In this document: in pieces, positions 8,131 to 16,983 of the stretch | How positions within the stretch are numbered: position 1 is the first letter of the stretch | How the letters are laid out: each line of letters begins with the position of its first letter | Source of the DNA: Paenibacillus sp. SYP-B4298 | Lineage (GTDB): Bacteria > Bacillota > Bacilli > Paenibacillales > Paenibacillaceae | Assembly: GCF_027627475.1 (NCBI RefSeq) | Contig: NZ_CP115484.1 | Span: 5,731,501 to 5,795,500, forward strand | Reading direction: 5' to 3' | Length of the DNA: 64,000 nt | Notes under the pieces: model-generated | What the model was told of the DNA's origin: nothing | Databases searched by the model: none | Seen by the model: only the letters and a program-made list of their open reading frames with translations | Made by a program: the position numbers and the translations under genes

Positions 8131-9270
8131 ATGTCTTTTTCAATGGAAGTAATCAGCCCAGAGAAGATCAAAACGGCAATCGAGGAGGAGGTCAAGCCGG
8201 TACCGGAGGAGGTGGCTCAGCTTCAGCAGTTGGCGCAGAGCAACGTGACAGCGATATTGGAGCTTGATCTGGAGTCGCTCGATAAGCGCAGGCAGATTTT
8301 GCAGTCTATTGATGGCTTCGGGATGGGAACGATGCGTACCTCCTCAGAGAAAAATGCGCTCTTGCAGGTATCGGTTCAGAATCTGTCCCGATCAGGGGAT
8401 GAGGGTGGACAGGTGGCGCAGGGACTGACGGAGCTGCAATTGCAGCTCAAGGACCTTGACCCGAGCGCAATCGACTTCATGAAGACAGGGCCGCTTAGTA
8501 AGCTATTCAACCCGCTGCGCCGTTATTTTGCCAAGTTCCAGAAGGCCGACGTCGTCATCTCCGAAATCATCACCTCGCTCGATAAGGGCAAGACGGTGCT
8601 GAAGAACGATAATACGACGCTCGAGCTGGAGCAGCATACGCTGCGCGAGCTGACCAAGAAGCTTCAGAAGGAGATTCAGCTTGGGATGCTGATGGACGAG
8701 GAGATCGAGCGCCAGATTGAAGCGGCGAAGCTGCGCGGCGAGTCGGAGGACAAGATTCGGTTCATTACCGAGGAGGTGCTGTTCCCGCTGCGGCAGCGCG
8801 TGATGGATCTGCAGCAGATGCAGGTCGTGAACCAGCAGGGCATTATGGCGATCGAGGTGGTTATCCGCAACAATAAGGAGTTGATCCGCGGAGTTGACCG
8901 TGCACGCAACGTGACCATCTCGGCGCTCAAAATCTCAGTGACCGTTGCCAGCGCGCTCTATAATCAGAAGATCGTGCTGCAGAAGATCGAGATGTTAAAT
9001 CAGACGACGAATGAGTTGATCGGCGCTACCTCCCGTATGTTGAAAAATCAGGGAGCCGCTATCCACAAGCAGTCGCTGGAGACGAGCATCTCTGTCGATA
9101 CGCTCAAGCAGGCATTCTCCGATGTGCTGTCTGCGCTCGATTCCATCAGCACCTATAAGCAGGAGGCACTGCCGAAGATGCGCGATACGATTCATGTGTT
9201 CCGGGAGATGGCGGACACTGGGGAGCAGCAGATCAAACGGCTGGAGCGGGGACAGAAGCTGGGGCTGTAG
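8131..9270 (+). CDS. Toxic anion resistance protein, TelA family
   Basis: This 379-aa soluble, almost entirely helical protein matches the TelA/KlaA (DUF939-like) family implicated in tellurite and other envelope-stress tolerance. Features seen are a charged N-terminus with repeated Glu/Val/Leu heptads, the LDKGKTVLKNDN segment, and the ELIRGVDRARNVTISALKI stretch typical of the family. AGGAGGGG precedes the ATG. It is the third gene of a unit with a two-TM coiled-coil protein and a VWA/binding protein, and its stop codon is inside the terminator hairpin. Whether tellurite is the true substrate cannot be read from the sequence. Confidence 0.88.
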   Translation: MSFSMEVISPEKIKTAIEEEVKPVPEEVAQLQQLAQSNVTAILELDLESLDKRRQILQSIDGFGMGTMRTSSEKNALLQVSVQNLSRSGDEGGQVAQGLTELQLQLKDLDPSAIDFMKTGPLSKLFNPLRRYFAKFQKADVVISEIITSLDKGKTVLKNDNTTLELEQHTLRELTKKLQKEIQLGMLMDEEIERQIEAAKLRGESEDKIRFITEEVLFPLRQRVMDLQQMQVVNQQGIMAIEVVIRNNKELIRGVDRARNVTISALKISVTVASALYNQKIVLQKIEMLNQTTNELIGATSRMLKNQGAAIHKQSLETSISVDTLKQAFSDVLSALDSISTYKQEALPKMRDTIHVFREMADTGEQQIKRLERGQKLGL

Positions 9271-9290
9271 CATTCGCTACAGCTCTTTGT
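9264..9290 (+). terminator. Terminator of the TelA operon
   Basis: GCTGTAGC (9264-9271) and GCTACAGC (9276-9283) form an 8-bp stem with a 4-base loop, followed by TCTTTGT. The left arm contains the telA-family stop codon. It separates this operon from the convergent MFS gene. Confidence 0.75.
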
Positions 9291-9309
9291 GCTCTTTTTG
9301 TCCTATGAG

Positions 9310-10485
9310 TTAACTGCCCCTCCGCTCATCCGCCGTCTGTGTCTGCCTGTTCCGCATCCGCCATACGATCAGGATGAAGGCAAGGGTGCTGCAGAGCGCA
9401 ATCCCCGAATTGTACATAAACACGGTGCGTATTCCGAGCTGCTGGGTGGCAATCCCGCCAGCGAAGCTGCCGATAATGCGCGCTGCTCCAAGCGTCAGCA
9501 AGCCGTGCAGTGTCTGACCGCTCGCTTTCAGCTCCTTGGGTACATGCTTATTAATGTAATATGCCATCGTTACCGTCAGGACGATAAAGATCAGCCCATG
9601 CAGCGCCTGCACAGGCAGTACCCAGTAGGGGGAATCAATGACCGCGAACAGTGCCCAGCGGACAACGGATGCCGCAGCAGCAACCAACAGAATCGTCGAT
9701 ACTCGAATGCGGGCAAAAATCTTGTTGGCATAGAGCAGGAACGGCACCTCGCTTAGCGAGGAAATCACCATTGACCATCCGAGCAGCAGGCTGTCACCGC
9801 CCAGACTTGAGAAGTACATCGGGTAAAAGGCGTAGTAGTACCCTAAGGTAACTTGCAGAATAAAGCTGAACCCCATGTACAGCATCAGCAGGCGATCCCG
9901 GAACAGAACCCGTGTCGACATCTTGCTTCCACTGGACTGGTGGCCTGCAATCGTAGGAAACCTCAGCACAGCTAGCACGCAGCATACCATCAGCAACGCA
10001 TAGACATAGAACATGGAACCGATATGCTGTTGGGCGATCGCGCCGAACAGGAGCGACATCGCCGCGAAGCCGAACGTTCCGCCCATGCGGATCAGGCCGA
10101 AGCTGGCCAGCCTGTGCCGATCCAGCACCTCCAGTGTAATGGTGTCGCCCATGGCGAAGATGGAGGTCTGGAAGAAGGTGAACAGACAGATCATCACCAG
10201 CAGATATACAAACATGGTCGATAGCGGGTACAGTAGTGCTGCAATGCCGCTGCCTGCAAGCAGCAGGAGCAGGATTGAATTTTTGGAGCGCGCCCGGTCT
10301 CCGAGGGCGCCCCACACGGGCTGAGCCATGATAGCGACCAACGGGCCTAGGCTGAGCAGGGTGCCGATCCGTATGGGATCAAAGCCGATATGTTGAAAAT
10401 AAACGGGCAGGAAGGTGCCATAGACCGCATTGCCCGCATAGATGAAGACATAGAATAGCAAAAATGGGTATAAGCGAACGTTCAC
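9310..10485 (-). CDS. MFS transporter (HcaT/MFS_1-like)
   Basis: This 391-aa protein has about 12 hydrophobic segments and the MFS loop motif GDRARSKNSI between TM2 and TM3. Its N-terminus (VFIYAGNAVYGTFLPVYF) resembles the phenylpropionate/nucleoside-proton symporter-like branch (HcaT, LacY-related). The substrate is not evident. It lies 23 bases downstream of a spermidine-synthase-like gene on the same strand, so the two are probably co-transcribed. A link between a polyamine-type product and export is possible but unproven. Confidence 0.85.
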   Translation of the reverse strand: MNVRLYPFLLFYVFIYAGNAVYGTFLPVYFQHIGFDPIRIGTLLSLGPLVAIMAQPVWGALGDRARSKNSILLLLLAGSGIAALLYPLSTMFVYLLVMICLFTFFQTSIFAMGDTITLEVLDRHRLASFGLIRMGGTFGFAAMSLLFGAIAQQHIGSMFYVYALLMVCCVLAVLRFPTIAGHQSSGSKMSTRVLFRDRLLMLYMGFSFILQVTLGYYYAFYPMYFSSLGGDSLLLGWSMVISSLSEVPFLLYANKIFARIRVSTILLVAAAASVVRWALFAVIDSPYWVLPVQALHGLIFIVLTVTMAYYINKHVPKELKASGQTLHGLLTLGAARIIGSFAGGIATQQLGIRTVFMYNSGIALCSTLAFILIVWRMRNRQTQTADERRGS

Positions 10486-10508
10486 AACGAAAAGCTCCTC
10501 TCGGCTGT

Positions 10509-11228
10509 CTATAGGTCATGAGGAATGAAGCCTGCCATCTGCCGCGCCTGGCAGCGGATCGGTGTCTGAGCAGCAGCCAGGATGATATTATGCAGATCAT
10601 GCCCTCTGCCGGCAGGTAAAATAAAAGCTTGTACATGAGCGAAGCGCTCTTGCAGGTCAGCATAGATCATCTGAATGCTGTGATCCTGCTGCCGTCTGCC
10701 CATCAGGTTGAACAGCAGCGCCCCACCCTCCTCCAGCTTGCTGGCAGCCAGCTCATAGAAGGAGGGTGATGTGAGATGGCTGGGCGTTCCCCCGCTCGTG
10801 AAGGCATCGACGACGATATAGTCGAATCGTCCATCTGGCTGCTCCGCAAGCAACAGCCCCCCGTCACCGATCTCGACCCGTAGCTGCTCACAGCCAAAAT
10901 AACGCCTGCTCAGCTCGGCAACATCACGGCTCGCCTCAGCGGATACAATCTGCCGATCTGCCCAATGCCTGGCAATCGTTCCAATGCCAAGGCCAATAAT
11001 GAACGCGCGTTCAAATTGAGGTCGATGGCAGGCCATGAGATGAACGAGTGCTCTGGGATATTCGAAGATCATCCGCCCTTGTTGCTCAAGGTCGAGTGCC
11101 CCCTGAATGGCTTCATCCGCGAACTGCAGTATCCGAAACCGCCCCTTCTCGCCATAAAGCTCCTGCGTCTCGTATACGGTGATGATGCCGTCCTCCGTCT
11201 CCACTTGTGCCAATAGATGCTGCTGCAT
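10509..11228 (-). CDS. Spermidine synthase-like aminopropyl/methyltransferase fold protein
   Basis: This 239-aa class I SAM-fold protein is of the spermidine synthase family. The dinucleotide-like loop is IGLGIGTIARH, with the acidic ribose contact in VSAEAS. The catalytic-loop region reads DYIVVDAFTSGGTPSHL, where SpeE has the conserved Asp-Ala-(Phe/Tyr) segment. Residues of the putrescine pocket are not clearly conserved, so it may be one of the many SpeE-like proteins with other acceptors. It is upstream of an MFS gene on the same strand. Confidence 0.75.
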   Translation of the reverse strand: MQQHLLAQVETEDGIITVYETQELYGEKGRFRILQFADEAIQGALDLEQQGRMIFEYPRALVHLMACHRPQFERAFIIGLGIGTIARHWADRQIVSAEASRDVAELSRRYFGCEQLRVEIGDGGLLLAEQPDGRFDYIVVDAFTSGGTPSHLTSPSFYELAASKLEEGGALLFNLMGRRQQDHSIQMIYADLQERFAHVQAFILPAGRGHDLHNIILAAAQTPIRCQARQMAGFIPHDL

Positions 11229-11253
11229 AACTCATTTCTCTCCTTATGTTTCG

Positions 11254-11357
11254 CGCTAGGACGTGTCTTCAACTCCGACGGGAGCAGATGCTGCGGAATG
11301 TCGTTCCGGGCAAGGCGCTTGCTCGCTGGCGTACCGGGGGTACGTCAAGGGAAAGCG
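11254..11357. repeat. Truncated copy of a dispersed palindromic repeat
   Basis: Starting at CTAGGACGTGTCTTCAA, this stretch matches the reverse complement of the element at 32079-32243 over nearly 100 bases. Shared blocks are the terminal GTGTCTTCAA, CTCCGACGGGAGCAGAT, CGTTCCGGGCAAGGC and GGCGTACCGG. It holds only one arm and the apex; the second arm is missing. Confidence 0.75.
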
Positions 11358-11509
11358 TATCCGTCCATTTTACACCTTAACAGTATATCAAAAATTGTCT
11401 CGCTACGCAGAGCAGCCGGCAAACTTTTGCCCCCTATGGCTAGGCGTGAGGAGCAGGCAATGCTACGATAGATGGACATCAGCAATTTAGCAGACAGGAG
11501 AGATACGTA

Positions 11510-12262
11510 ATGAGCAAGCTCAAGCAGGCGCCTGAGACAACGGCGGTATTTTTTGATGTGGATGATACCCTGTATGACCACCTGACTCCATTTTACACTG
11601 CGGTTCGGGAGGTCGCCGGAACCTCAGATCACTTTCCATATGAAGAGGCCTATCACCGTATGCGCTATTATAGCGACAAGCTGTCGCATGAGCTGGGCGG
11701 AGCCGAAGCCATGGAGCAAAGCAACGCCACCGAGCATGTGAGGCGAGAGAGGTTCAAGCTGTCACTGGCAGAGCATGGAATAAAGCTCAGTGACGAGGAG
11801 GCGGCCCGGATGCAAGCGGCGTATCTGGGCTGCCAGTACAAGATTGCGCTGTTTCCCGGTGCTCGTGAGCTTATGACGGCACTGCGGGATCGGGGCGTAC
11901 TGCTCGGCTTGATTACGAATGGTGCTCCCGAGCATCAGACCAACAAGCTGGAGGCGCTGCAGTTGGATGATCTGATTCCGGCGGGTCATCGCTTCATCTC
12001 GGGTGCAGCGGGCTGGGATAAGCCGGATATTCGATTATTCCAGCATGTCAATCAAGCGACAGGCACGCGCCCAGAGGATTGCGTATATATCGGCGACTCG
12101 TGGCGCAATGATGTCGTTGGCGCGCTTGGTGCAGGCTGGCAGGCCATATGGTTCAACCATCGCGGCGTCACACCGGAGTCGGATCATCAACCGCATCATA
12201 TTGTGTGCAGCTACGAGGAGCTGTCCGCGCTGCTGCTGCCGCTTCTGCCGCTGCCGCAATAA
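11510..12262 (+). CDS. HAD-superfamily hydrolase (class IA)
   Basis: This 250-aa phosphatase-type protein has all four HAD motifs: DVDDT with nucleophile Asp16 and general acid Asp18, LITNG (motif II Thr), the Lys in GWDKPD (motif III), and GDSWRNDV (motif IV). The cap insertion after motif I is helical, giving subclass IA like YfnB and phosphoglycolate phosphatases. The substrate is unknown. It is transcribed alone or with the following gene, 107 bases downstream. Confidence 0.9.
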   Translation: MSKLKQAPETTAVFFDVDDTLYDHLTPFYTAVREVAGTSDHFPYEEAYHRMRYYSDKLSHELGGAEAMEQSNATEHVRRERFKLSLAEHGIKLSDEEAARMQAAYLGCQYKIALFPGARELMTALRDRGVLLGLITNGAPEHQTNKLEALQLDDLIPAGHRFISGAAGWDKPDIRLFQHVNQATGTRPEDCVYIGDSWRNDVVGALGAGWQAIWFNHRGVTPESDHQPHHIVCSYEELSALLLPLLPLPQ

Positions 12263-12369
12263 GAGCTCGCTAATTTCGCCCAGAAGGCCAGACACCCCGC
12301 CCACCTGCATCGCATACCGTGTAAGGAATGCAAATGGCCTGCAGCAGCAGGAAGGGAGCGGATGAGCTT

Positions 12370-13512
12370 ATGACACAGCGTCATTATTTCGCACGCGGCA
12401 ATACGGCGGAAGGACTGTACAACCTAACAGCTTCCGTATATGAAGGCTTGAACACGATCTACATCCTGGATGGCTATCCTGGAGGAACAAGCAGGGTGCT
12501 GGCAGCATTGGAACGACAATTGTGTAGCCAGCCACTCTCGATCGACTGGATACATCAGCCACTGGATAGTACGCAACTGGAGGGAATCATCATCCATGAG
12601 CGTGGCATCGGGATCATAGACGCGGAAGCCTGGGATGAGGCCGCTACGGCGGAAGCGACGGGAGAGATAACAGAGACAGAAGAGACAGAAGAGACTGTAG
12701 CGGCGACACAGGTGATACGGGTTTCTGTAGCGCACGCATTGCGGGAGGAAGCACTGACACGGGAAGAGGCAGCGCTGGCGCACTTGGAGCAGGAGCTGAG
12801 CCATACTTATGAACAAGCCTATGCATGCTTTCAGCGGACGCTGCGTATTCATGACGAATGGGAAGCATACTATATTGAGGCGCTCGACCGCGGGGTCATG
12901 AACGAACTTGCTGTGCAATGGGCGGATACGCACCTGGGCAATCGCACAGAGGCAGCTACGAAGGAGCCGCGCGCGGGGCACCGCTTTCTCGGTGCGGCTA
13001 CCTGCAGCGGTGCGGTGGACTTCGTGCCAAATCTGACCGAGACGGTGCAGACCCGAGTCTTCGTCAAGGGGCGGCCTGGGTCAGGCAAGTCCACGCTGTT
13101 CAAGAAGCTGGCTGCCGCCGCGACAGAGCGGGGACTGGATGTGGAGGTATACCACTGCGGCTTTGATCCCGGCAGTCTTGATATGCTGATCTTCCCCGAA
13201 CGAAGCCTGGCCATCTTCGACAGCACGTCGCCACATGAACATTTTCCTGTACGAGAGGGAGATCGCATCCTGGATGTCTATGAGCTGGCCATTGCCCCTG
13301 GGACTGACGAGCGGCACAGCGAGGCTATCGCAGATGTGAGCGGCCGTTACAAGGCTTCTATGAAGGAAGCGATCAACTTGCTCGCAGAAGCCAAGGCGCT
13401 CCGCAATCAAATAGAGGCGATCTACATGCAAGCGGAGGATGAGGCGGTGTTGGAGGAGACGGCTAGAGAACTGCTGGGTAAACTGCAAACAGCAAGCAGC
13501 AGTAAGGATTAA
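12370..13512 (+). CDS. Double P-loop protein (PRK06851-type)
   Basis: This 380-aa soluble protein has two tandem NTPase-like halves. The first has a degenerate loop, DGYPGGTS near residue 34. The second has an intact Walker A, GRPGSGKST near residue 234, followed by a Walker-B-like LAIFDSTSPH. The middle is a Glu-rich segment with short TE/EE repeats (residues about 95-120) and a coiled region. The ATG at 12370 fits the domain start better than ATG 12328. Proteins of this arrangement are widespread in Bacillota with no known role. An ATPase or kinase is likely. Confidence 0.7.
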   Translation: MTQRHYFARGNTAEGLYNLTASVYEGLNTIYILDGYPGGTSRVLAALERQLCSQPLSIDWIHQPLDSTQLEGIIIHERGIGIIDAEAWDEAATAEATGEITETEETEETVAATQVIRVSVAHALREEALTREEAALAHLEQELSHTYEQAYACFQRTLRIHDEWEAYYIEALDRGVMNELAVQWADTHLGNRTEAATKEPRAGHRFLGAATCSGAVDFVPNLTETVQTRVFVKGRPGSGKSTLFKKLAAAATERGLDVEVYHCGFDPGSLDMLIFPERSLAIFDSTSPHEHFPVREGDRILDVYELAIAPGTDERHSEAIADVSGRYKASMKEAINLLAEAKALRNQIEAIYMQAEDEAVLEETARELLGKLQTASSSKD

Positions 13513-13778
13513 GCAGTAAGCAGCAAGGGCCCGGGCTGCCTCCGATCCGTTATCAGTGTGCTGGTTGAAGGGCGCTGCTTGAGAGCATACGGCGAAGCTC
13601 GCATGGATATAATCATTAGTAAATATTCATTTTCAAACGCTGAACATGATCATCCACTATAATAAAAGTATGCGTTCTGTCGCACATCTGCCGATGCCGC
13701 AGCATGATGCAGAACAGCCAAGAGTGCAGGCACATGTGCGGCAGAACGCCGCAAACCCATAGGAAGGCGGGGGTGGCG

Positions 13779-14300
13779 ATGGACTACAGAAGAATGGGGT
13801 ATGTTGTCCATATGATAGCCCTGCTGCTTACGATTGGCGCAGTGGCGGCAACCAGCTATGGCATGCTTCTGGGGGTGGTCATGATCGTGTTGTCATTTGG
13901 CTGTTTTATTGCAGGAGCCATGCTGCATGACAGGGCCAACAGGTTTACGGCAGGCAAGATTCAGGCTGAACGGCTGGAGACCGTCGGGACCGTCATTGGG
14001 GCGGAGATGGAGAAGGTGATCGGTGAGCGTTCCGGGAGATACCGGATGAGGCTTCAGATCGGATTTCGGACCAGCTCGGGAGAGGATGTGGTGGGTAGAC
14101 TGGCATTTTTTACACGGGACATTGAGCTGATCAGGCTGCTTGGAATCGGACAGACGCTGCGGGTAGCTTATTCCAGTAACGACCCGGAGTTTCAAGTGAC
14201 GCTCCCCGAATGGGCGGAGCGCATCAGCTTGCTGGACCCGGCCATGGTGTTCCCGGAATACCGGACTAGAAGCCGGAAGGAGGGAAAACTGATGAATTAA
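13779..14300 (+). CDS. Two-TM DUF3592-like membrane protein
   Basis: This 173-aa protein has two TM helices in the first 60 residues. A soluble beta-rich domain of about 110 residues follows, and its pattern (GTVIGAEMEK..., RYRMRLQIGFRT, LRVAYSSNDP) resembles the DUF3592 fold. AGGAAGGCGG (13761-13770) supports the ATG at 13779; a GTG at 13773 is an alternative. Upstream bases 13513-13778 hold a TATAAT at 13658-13663 but no gene. Function unknown. Confidence 0.65.
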   Translation: MDYRRMGYVVHMIALLLTIGAVAATSYGMLLGVVMIVLSFGCFIAGAMLHDRANRFTAGKIQAERLETVGTVIGAEMEKVIGERSGRYRMRLQIGFRTSSGEDVVGRLAFFTRDIELIRLLGIGQTLRVAYSSNDPEFQVTLPEWAERISLLDPAMVFPEYRTRSRKEGKLMN

Positions 14301-14303
14301 TGG

Positions 14304-14353
14304 AAGGCAGCGGACACCACGCGATATGCGCGGACATCCGCTGCTTTCTTTTT
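14304..14353 (+). terminator. Intrinsic terminator
   Basis: GCAGCGGA (14307-14314) pairs with TCCGCTGC (14337-14344), followed by TTTCTTTTT. It lies four bases after the stop of the two-TM protein gene. Confidence 0.8.
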
Positions 14354-14422
14354 GGATACGGCGGCAGTCTCGCACACTTGAAGAATATGTGCTTGTAAAC
14401 CCATTTTTTCCAATCAAAACCG

Positions 14423-14451
14423 TTGACTGTTAGCGAAAATCTATGAATAAT
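14423..14451 (+). promoter_or_regulatory. SigA-type promoter of the carbonic anhydrase gene
   Basis: TTGACT (14423-14428) and AATAAT (14446-14451) are separated by 17 bases, 38 bases ahead of the start codon. Confidence 0.7.
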
Positions 14452-14489
14452 GGTTACAGGCCATTTTGCCAGTGTTAGGAGGCGACAAT

Positions 14490-15068
14490 ATGTCGATTGT
14501 ACCTGAACTATTAAAATTTAACAAAGCGTTTGTCGAGGACAAGCAGTACGAAACCTATGTAACAGATAAATTTCCAGAGAAGAAGATTGCCGTCATCACC
14601 TGTATGGATAGCAGACTGGTTGAGCTGCTTCCCAAGGCGTTGAATCTCAAGAATGGGGATGCCAAGTTTATTAAAAATGCGGGCGCGATCCTGACCCAGC
14701 CGTTCGGGAGTGCCATGCGCAGTGTGCTTGTGGCGGTGTACGAGCTCGGCGCGCGTGAGGTGCTCGTCATCGGACACCATGGCTGTGGCATGACTAATCT
14801 CGATGCCCAAGGCATGGTCAGCAAGTTTGCCGAACACGGGATTGATCCGCTCGTGGTCGAGACGCTGGAGAATTCCGGCATTCGCATGGAGAAATTTCTA
14901 CGTGGCTTCTCCAGTGCAGAGGAAGGTGTCATGCATAGCGTGAAGATGGTGCGCAGGCATCCTCTGTTCCCTAAGGCGGTTCCTGTGCATGGCTTTGTCA
15001 TGGACCCCATGACAGGTGCGCTTGAAGTCATTGTTGAGGACTACCGCGAGGATGAGGAAGGCAAGTAA
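14490..15068 (+). CDS. Beta-class carbonic anhydrase
   Basis: This 192-aa cytoplasmic enzyme interconverts CO2 and bicarbonate with a zinc ion. Zn ligands and the catalytic dyad are visible: Cys38-x-Asp40-x-Arg42 in TCMDSR, then His96 and Cys99 in GHHGCG. Length and motifs fit the short beta-CA group of Gram-positive bacteria. GGAGG at 14477-14481 supports ATG 14490; the longer reading from 14466 has no ribosome site. It stands alone between its own promoter and an unrelated small gene. Confidence 0.93.
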   Translation: MSIVPELLKFNKAFVEDKQYETYVTDKFPEKKIAVITCMDSRLVELLPKALNLKNGDAKFIKNAGAILTQPFGSAMRSVLVAVYELGAREVLVIGHHGCGMTNLDAQGMVSKFAEHGIDPLVVETLENSGIRMEKFLRGFSSAEEGVMHSVKMVRRHPLFPKAVPVHGFVMDPMTGALEVIVEDYREDEEGK

Positions 15069-15188
15069 CCTGCTGTTGACGGCTGGGTTTTGTTCCCTAA
15101 CTAAGCTCAAGAGCAGGATTCATCGTCCGCTTCGTCCTAGCCGCGTGGCCTTCCTATAAGTTACCTCGAATCGTCGATAAGGGGTGCC

Positions 15189-15218
15189 TTGCTAATCGGG
15201 CTCGGCTGCGGATACAAT
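15189..15218 (+). promoter_or_regulatory. Candidate promoter
   Basis: TTGCTA (15189-15194) and TACAAT (15213-15218) are spaced by 18 bases, 66 bases before the small coiled-coil gene. Confidence 0.5.
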
Positions 15219-15283
15219 AGAAGCAAGAACGCGGCTTCGGATCAGGAGGCTTGCGAATTCATAATGAAGGGGACGATGATAAC

Positions 15284-15583
15284 ATGAATGCACGGTTGGA
15301 GCAATTGGAGCAGCGTCTGACAGAGCAACATCATAAGGATTTGTTTTTGCAGACGAAGCATACGCTTAAGGCACTGGATGATCTGGCTGAGCAGCATCGA
15401 CTCTTCACCTCTATGCAAGCGATCAGCGGAGTGAGGATTGTTGGCGCAGAGGAAGCGTTGTTCTACGATACGATCTCCCAGGCGAAGGAGCAGATCGTGC
15501 AGACGCTGGAGAAGACACTAAGCGATCTGGAGCATAAAGGCGATAAGCACTACGACAAGCATTTCAAGGATGGCGTAGAATAA
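15284..15583 (+). CDS. Small helical coiled-coil protein
   Basis: This 99-aa, fully soluble and highly charged protein has heptad-like LEQLEQRL and LEKTLSDLEHK segments at its two ends. The His/Lys-rich C-terminus could bind metal or nucleic acid, but nothing specific is seen. AAGGGGACG lies 10 bases before the ATG. I do not recognise a family. Confidence 0.6.
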   Translation: MNARLEQLEQRLTEQHHKDLFLQTKHTLKALDDLAEQHRLFTSMQAISGVRIVGAEEALFYDTISQAKEQIVQTLEKTLSDLEHKGDKHYDKHFKDGVE

Positions 15584-15642
15584 TAAGGAGGCGGTGTGAA
15601 CGAAAGTTTGCGCCGCCAATTTCATATCTGCCGGGTGTATGC

Positions 15643-15698
15643 AACAGCAGGCCCGCAAAGAGGCTGGACGGAAAACGTTACGTTTTCTCGCCCAGCCT
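15643..15698. repeat. 56-bp hairpin repeat, copy 1 (bidirectional terminator)
   Basis: The copy starts AACAGCAGGC and ends CCCAGCCT. The inner part forms a stem (AGGCTGG with CCAGCCT) with a loop containing the palindrome AACGTTACGTT. T-tracts on both sides make it a likely terminator for the small gene and for czcD. It is 52/56 identical to 16804-16859. Confidence 0.85.
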
Positions 15699-15733
15699 TT
15701 TGAATGTGAAAGCCCCCTTGAAAACCGCTGACG

Positions 15734-16699
15734 CTAATGATGATGATGGGCGTGAGCATCGGGCGCGCTTGCTTTAATGTTGCATAAGAGGCTGTCCTCA
15801 TGCGCGTGTTTCTCCGATTCGACTTGCAAGGTTACATGGGAAATGTCTTTATGCTCCAGCATATGCTCGACCTTGTGCACTATAGCTTCCGTTTCATATA
15901 CGGTTTTGTTCCCATCTACGACGATATGGGCAGTCAGGGCATGCATGTTGCTTGTAATTGACCAGATATGCAGATCATGCACCCCATGGACGCCATCGAC
16001 CTTCAATATGGCCTGCGCGACATCTTCCACATTAATATTGCGTGGGGTTCCTTCCATTAATACATGCAGGGAAGACTTGCTCACCATATAGCCACTGCGA
16101 AGTACGAGTACAGCGACGATGACGCTGGCCAGTGGATCAGCCCAGCCCCAGCCAAAGAACATCATGAGCAGAGCGGCGGCGATTGCGCCTACAGAACCCA
16201 TCATATCGCTGATGACGTGCAAGAAGGCGCCGCGCATATTCAGATTATGCTCGGTATCGCCGCCCCGCATCATAATCCAGGCCACCAGGATGTTAACCAG
16301 CAGTCCAATGGTACTGATGATGAGCATGCCGACCGTAGCGACTTCCGGCGGGTTAGTGAAGCGTTCGATCGCTTCATAGAAGATGTAAATGGCAATGCCG
16401 ATCAAGGTTAGCCCATTGAGCGTAGCAGCCAGTATCTCAAAACGCCTGTACCCGTATGTTTTTCCTGTACTGACCGCCTTCTCGCCAAATCTGAAGGCGA
16501 GCAAGGCAATGGCCAAGGCCAGGGAGTCGGACAGCATATGTCCCGCGTCCGAGATCAGAGCCAGGCTGTTCGTCATGAAGCCGCCTATGACTTCGACCAC
16601 CATGTACGCTGTGATGATCGCAAATGAAATCAGCAAAGTCCGTTTGTTGTTGCTGCTGTGTCCATGATCGTGGTCATGGCCATGAGAATGCTCTGCCAT
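15734..16699 (-). CDS. czcD: Cation diffusion facilitator, CzcD-type zinc exporter
   Basis: This 321-aa inner-membrane Zn2+(Co2+/Cd2+)/H+ antiporter has a His-rich N-terminus (HSHGHDHDHGH), six TM helices and the transport-site motifs ISDAGHMLSD in TM2 and HVISDMMG in TM5. The cytoplasmic ferredoxin-like C-terminal domain has the conserved GVHGVHDLHIW, and the protein ends in a His cluster. A CzrA-type operator lies 26 bases before the start codon, so expression should be released by zinc. Its two flanks carry near-identical hairpin repeats in direct orientation. Confidence 0.95.
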   Translation of the reverse strand: MAEHSHGHDHDHGHSSNNKRTLLISFAIITAYMVVEVIGGFMTNSLALISDAGHMLSDSLALAIALLAFRFGEKAVSTGKTYGYRRFEILAATLNGLTLIGIAIYIFYEAIERFTNPPEVATVGMLIISTIGLLVNILVAWIMMRGGDTEHNLNMRGAFLHVISDMMGSVGAIAAALLMMFFGWGWADPLASVIVAVLVLRSGYMVSKSSLHVLMEGTPRNINVEDVAQAILKVDGVHGVHDLHIWSITSNMHALTAHIVVDGNKTVYETEAIVHKVEHMLEHKDISHVTLQVESEKHAHEDSLLCNIKASAPDAHAHHHH

Positions 16700-16725
16700 A
16701 GCGATACCTGCTTTCTAAATTTAAT

Positions 16726-16745
16726 ATATGAATACATGTTCATAT
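16726..16745. promoter_or_regulatory. CzrA/ArsR-type zinc-responsive operator
   Basis: ATATGAA-N6-TTCATAT is a perfect 7+6+7 palindrome. The core TGAATACATGTTCA differs by two bases from the CzrA/SmtB-type TGAACATATGTTCA. It lies in the czcD promoter region. The repressor gene is not in this window. Confidence 0.8.
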
Positions 16746-16803
16746 GTTGTTGTGTTTATTATACGCCAGTCAGAAAAAAACTGTCAAGCAGAAGTTCCGG
16801 CGT

Positions 16804-16859
16804 AACAGCAGGCACACAAAAAGGCTGGACGGAAAACGTTACGTGTTCTCGCCCAGCCT
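16804..16859. repeat. 56-bp hairpin repeat, copy 2
   Basis: Direct copy of 15643-15698 with four mismatches. It lies between czcD and pyruvate kinase, past the 5' end of czcD, so it is not needed to terminate czcD. Its hairpin could end the pyk transcript coming from the right on the minus strand. Confidence 0.85.
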
Positions 16860-16983
16860 AGCTATATTGGGGGCGTATGGGACGACCCCTTATGATATGT
16901 CATGAGCTGTCTTGCGTAAGCGTGACACAGGACACTACCCTTCAACTTGGGGCGTGCATCAGTGTGTATACTGCCGGCTTGTC

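Noticed and set aside
6882-8195. 437-aa open frame opposite the VWA protein
   Set aside because: Antisense shadow; the plus frame has recognisable domains and a ribosome site.
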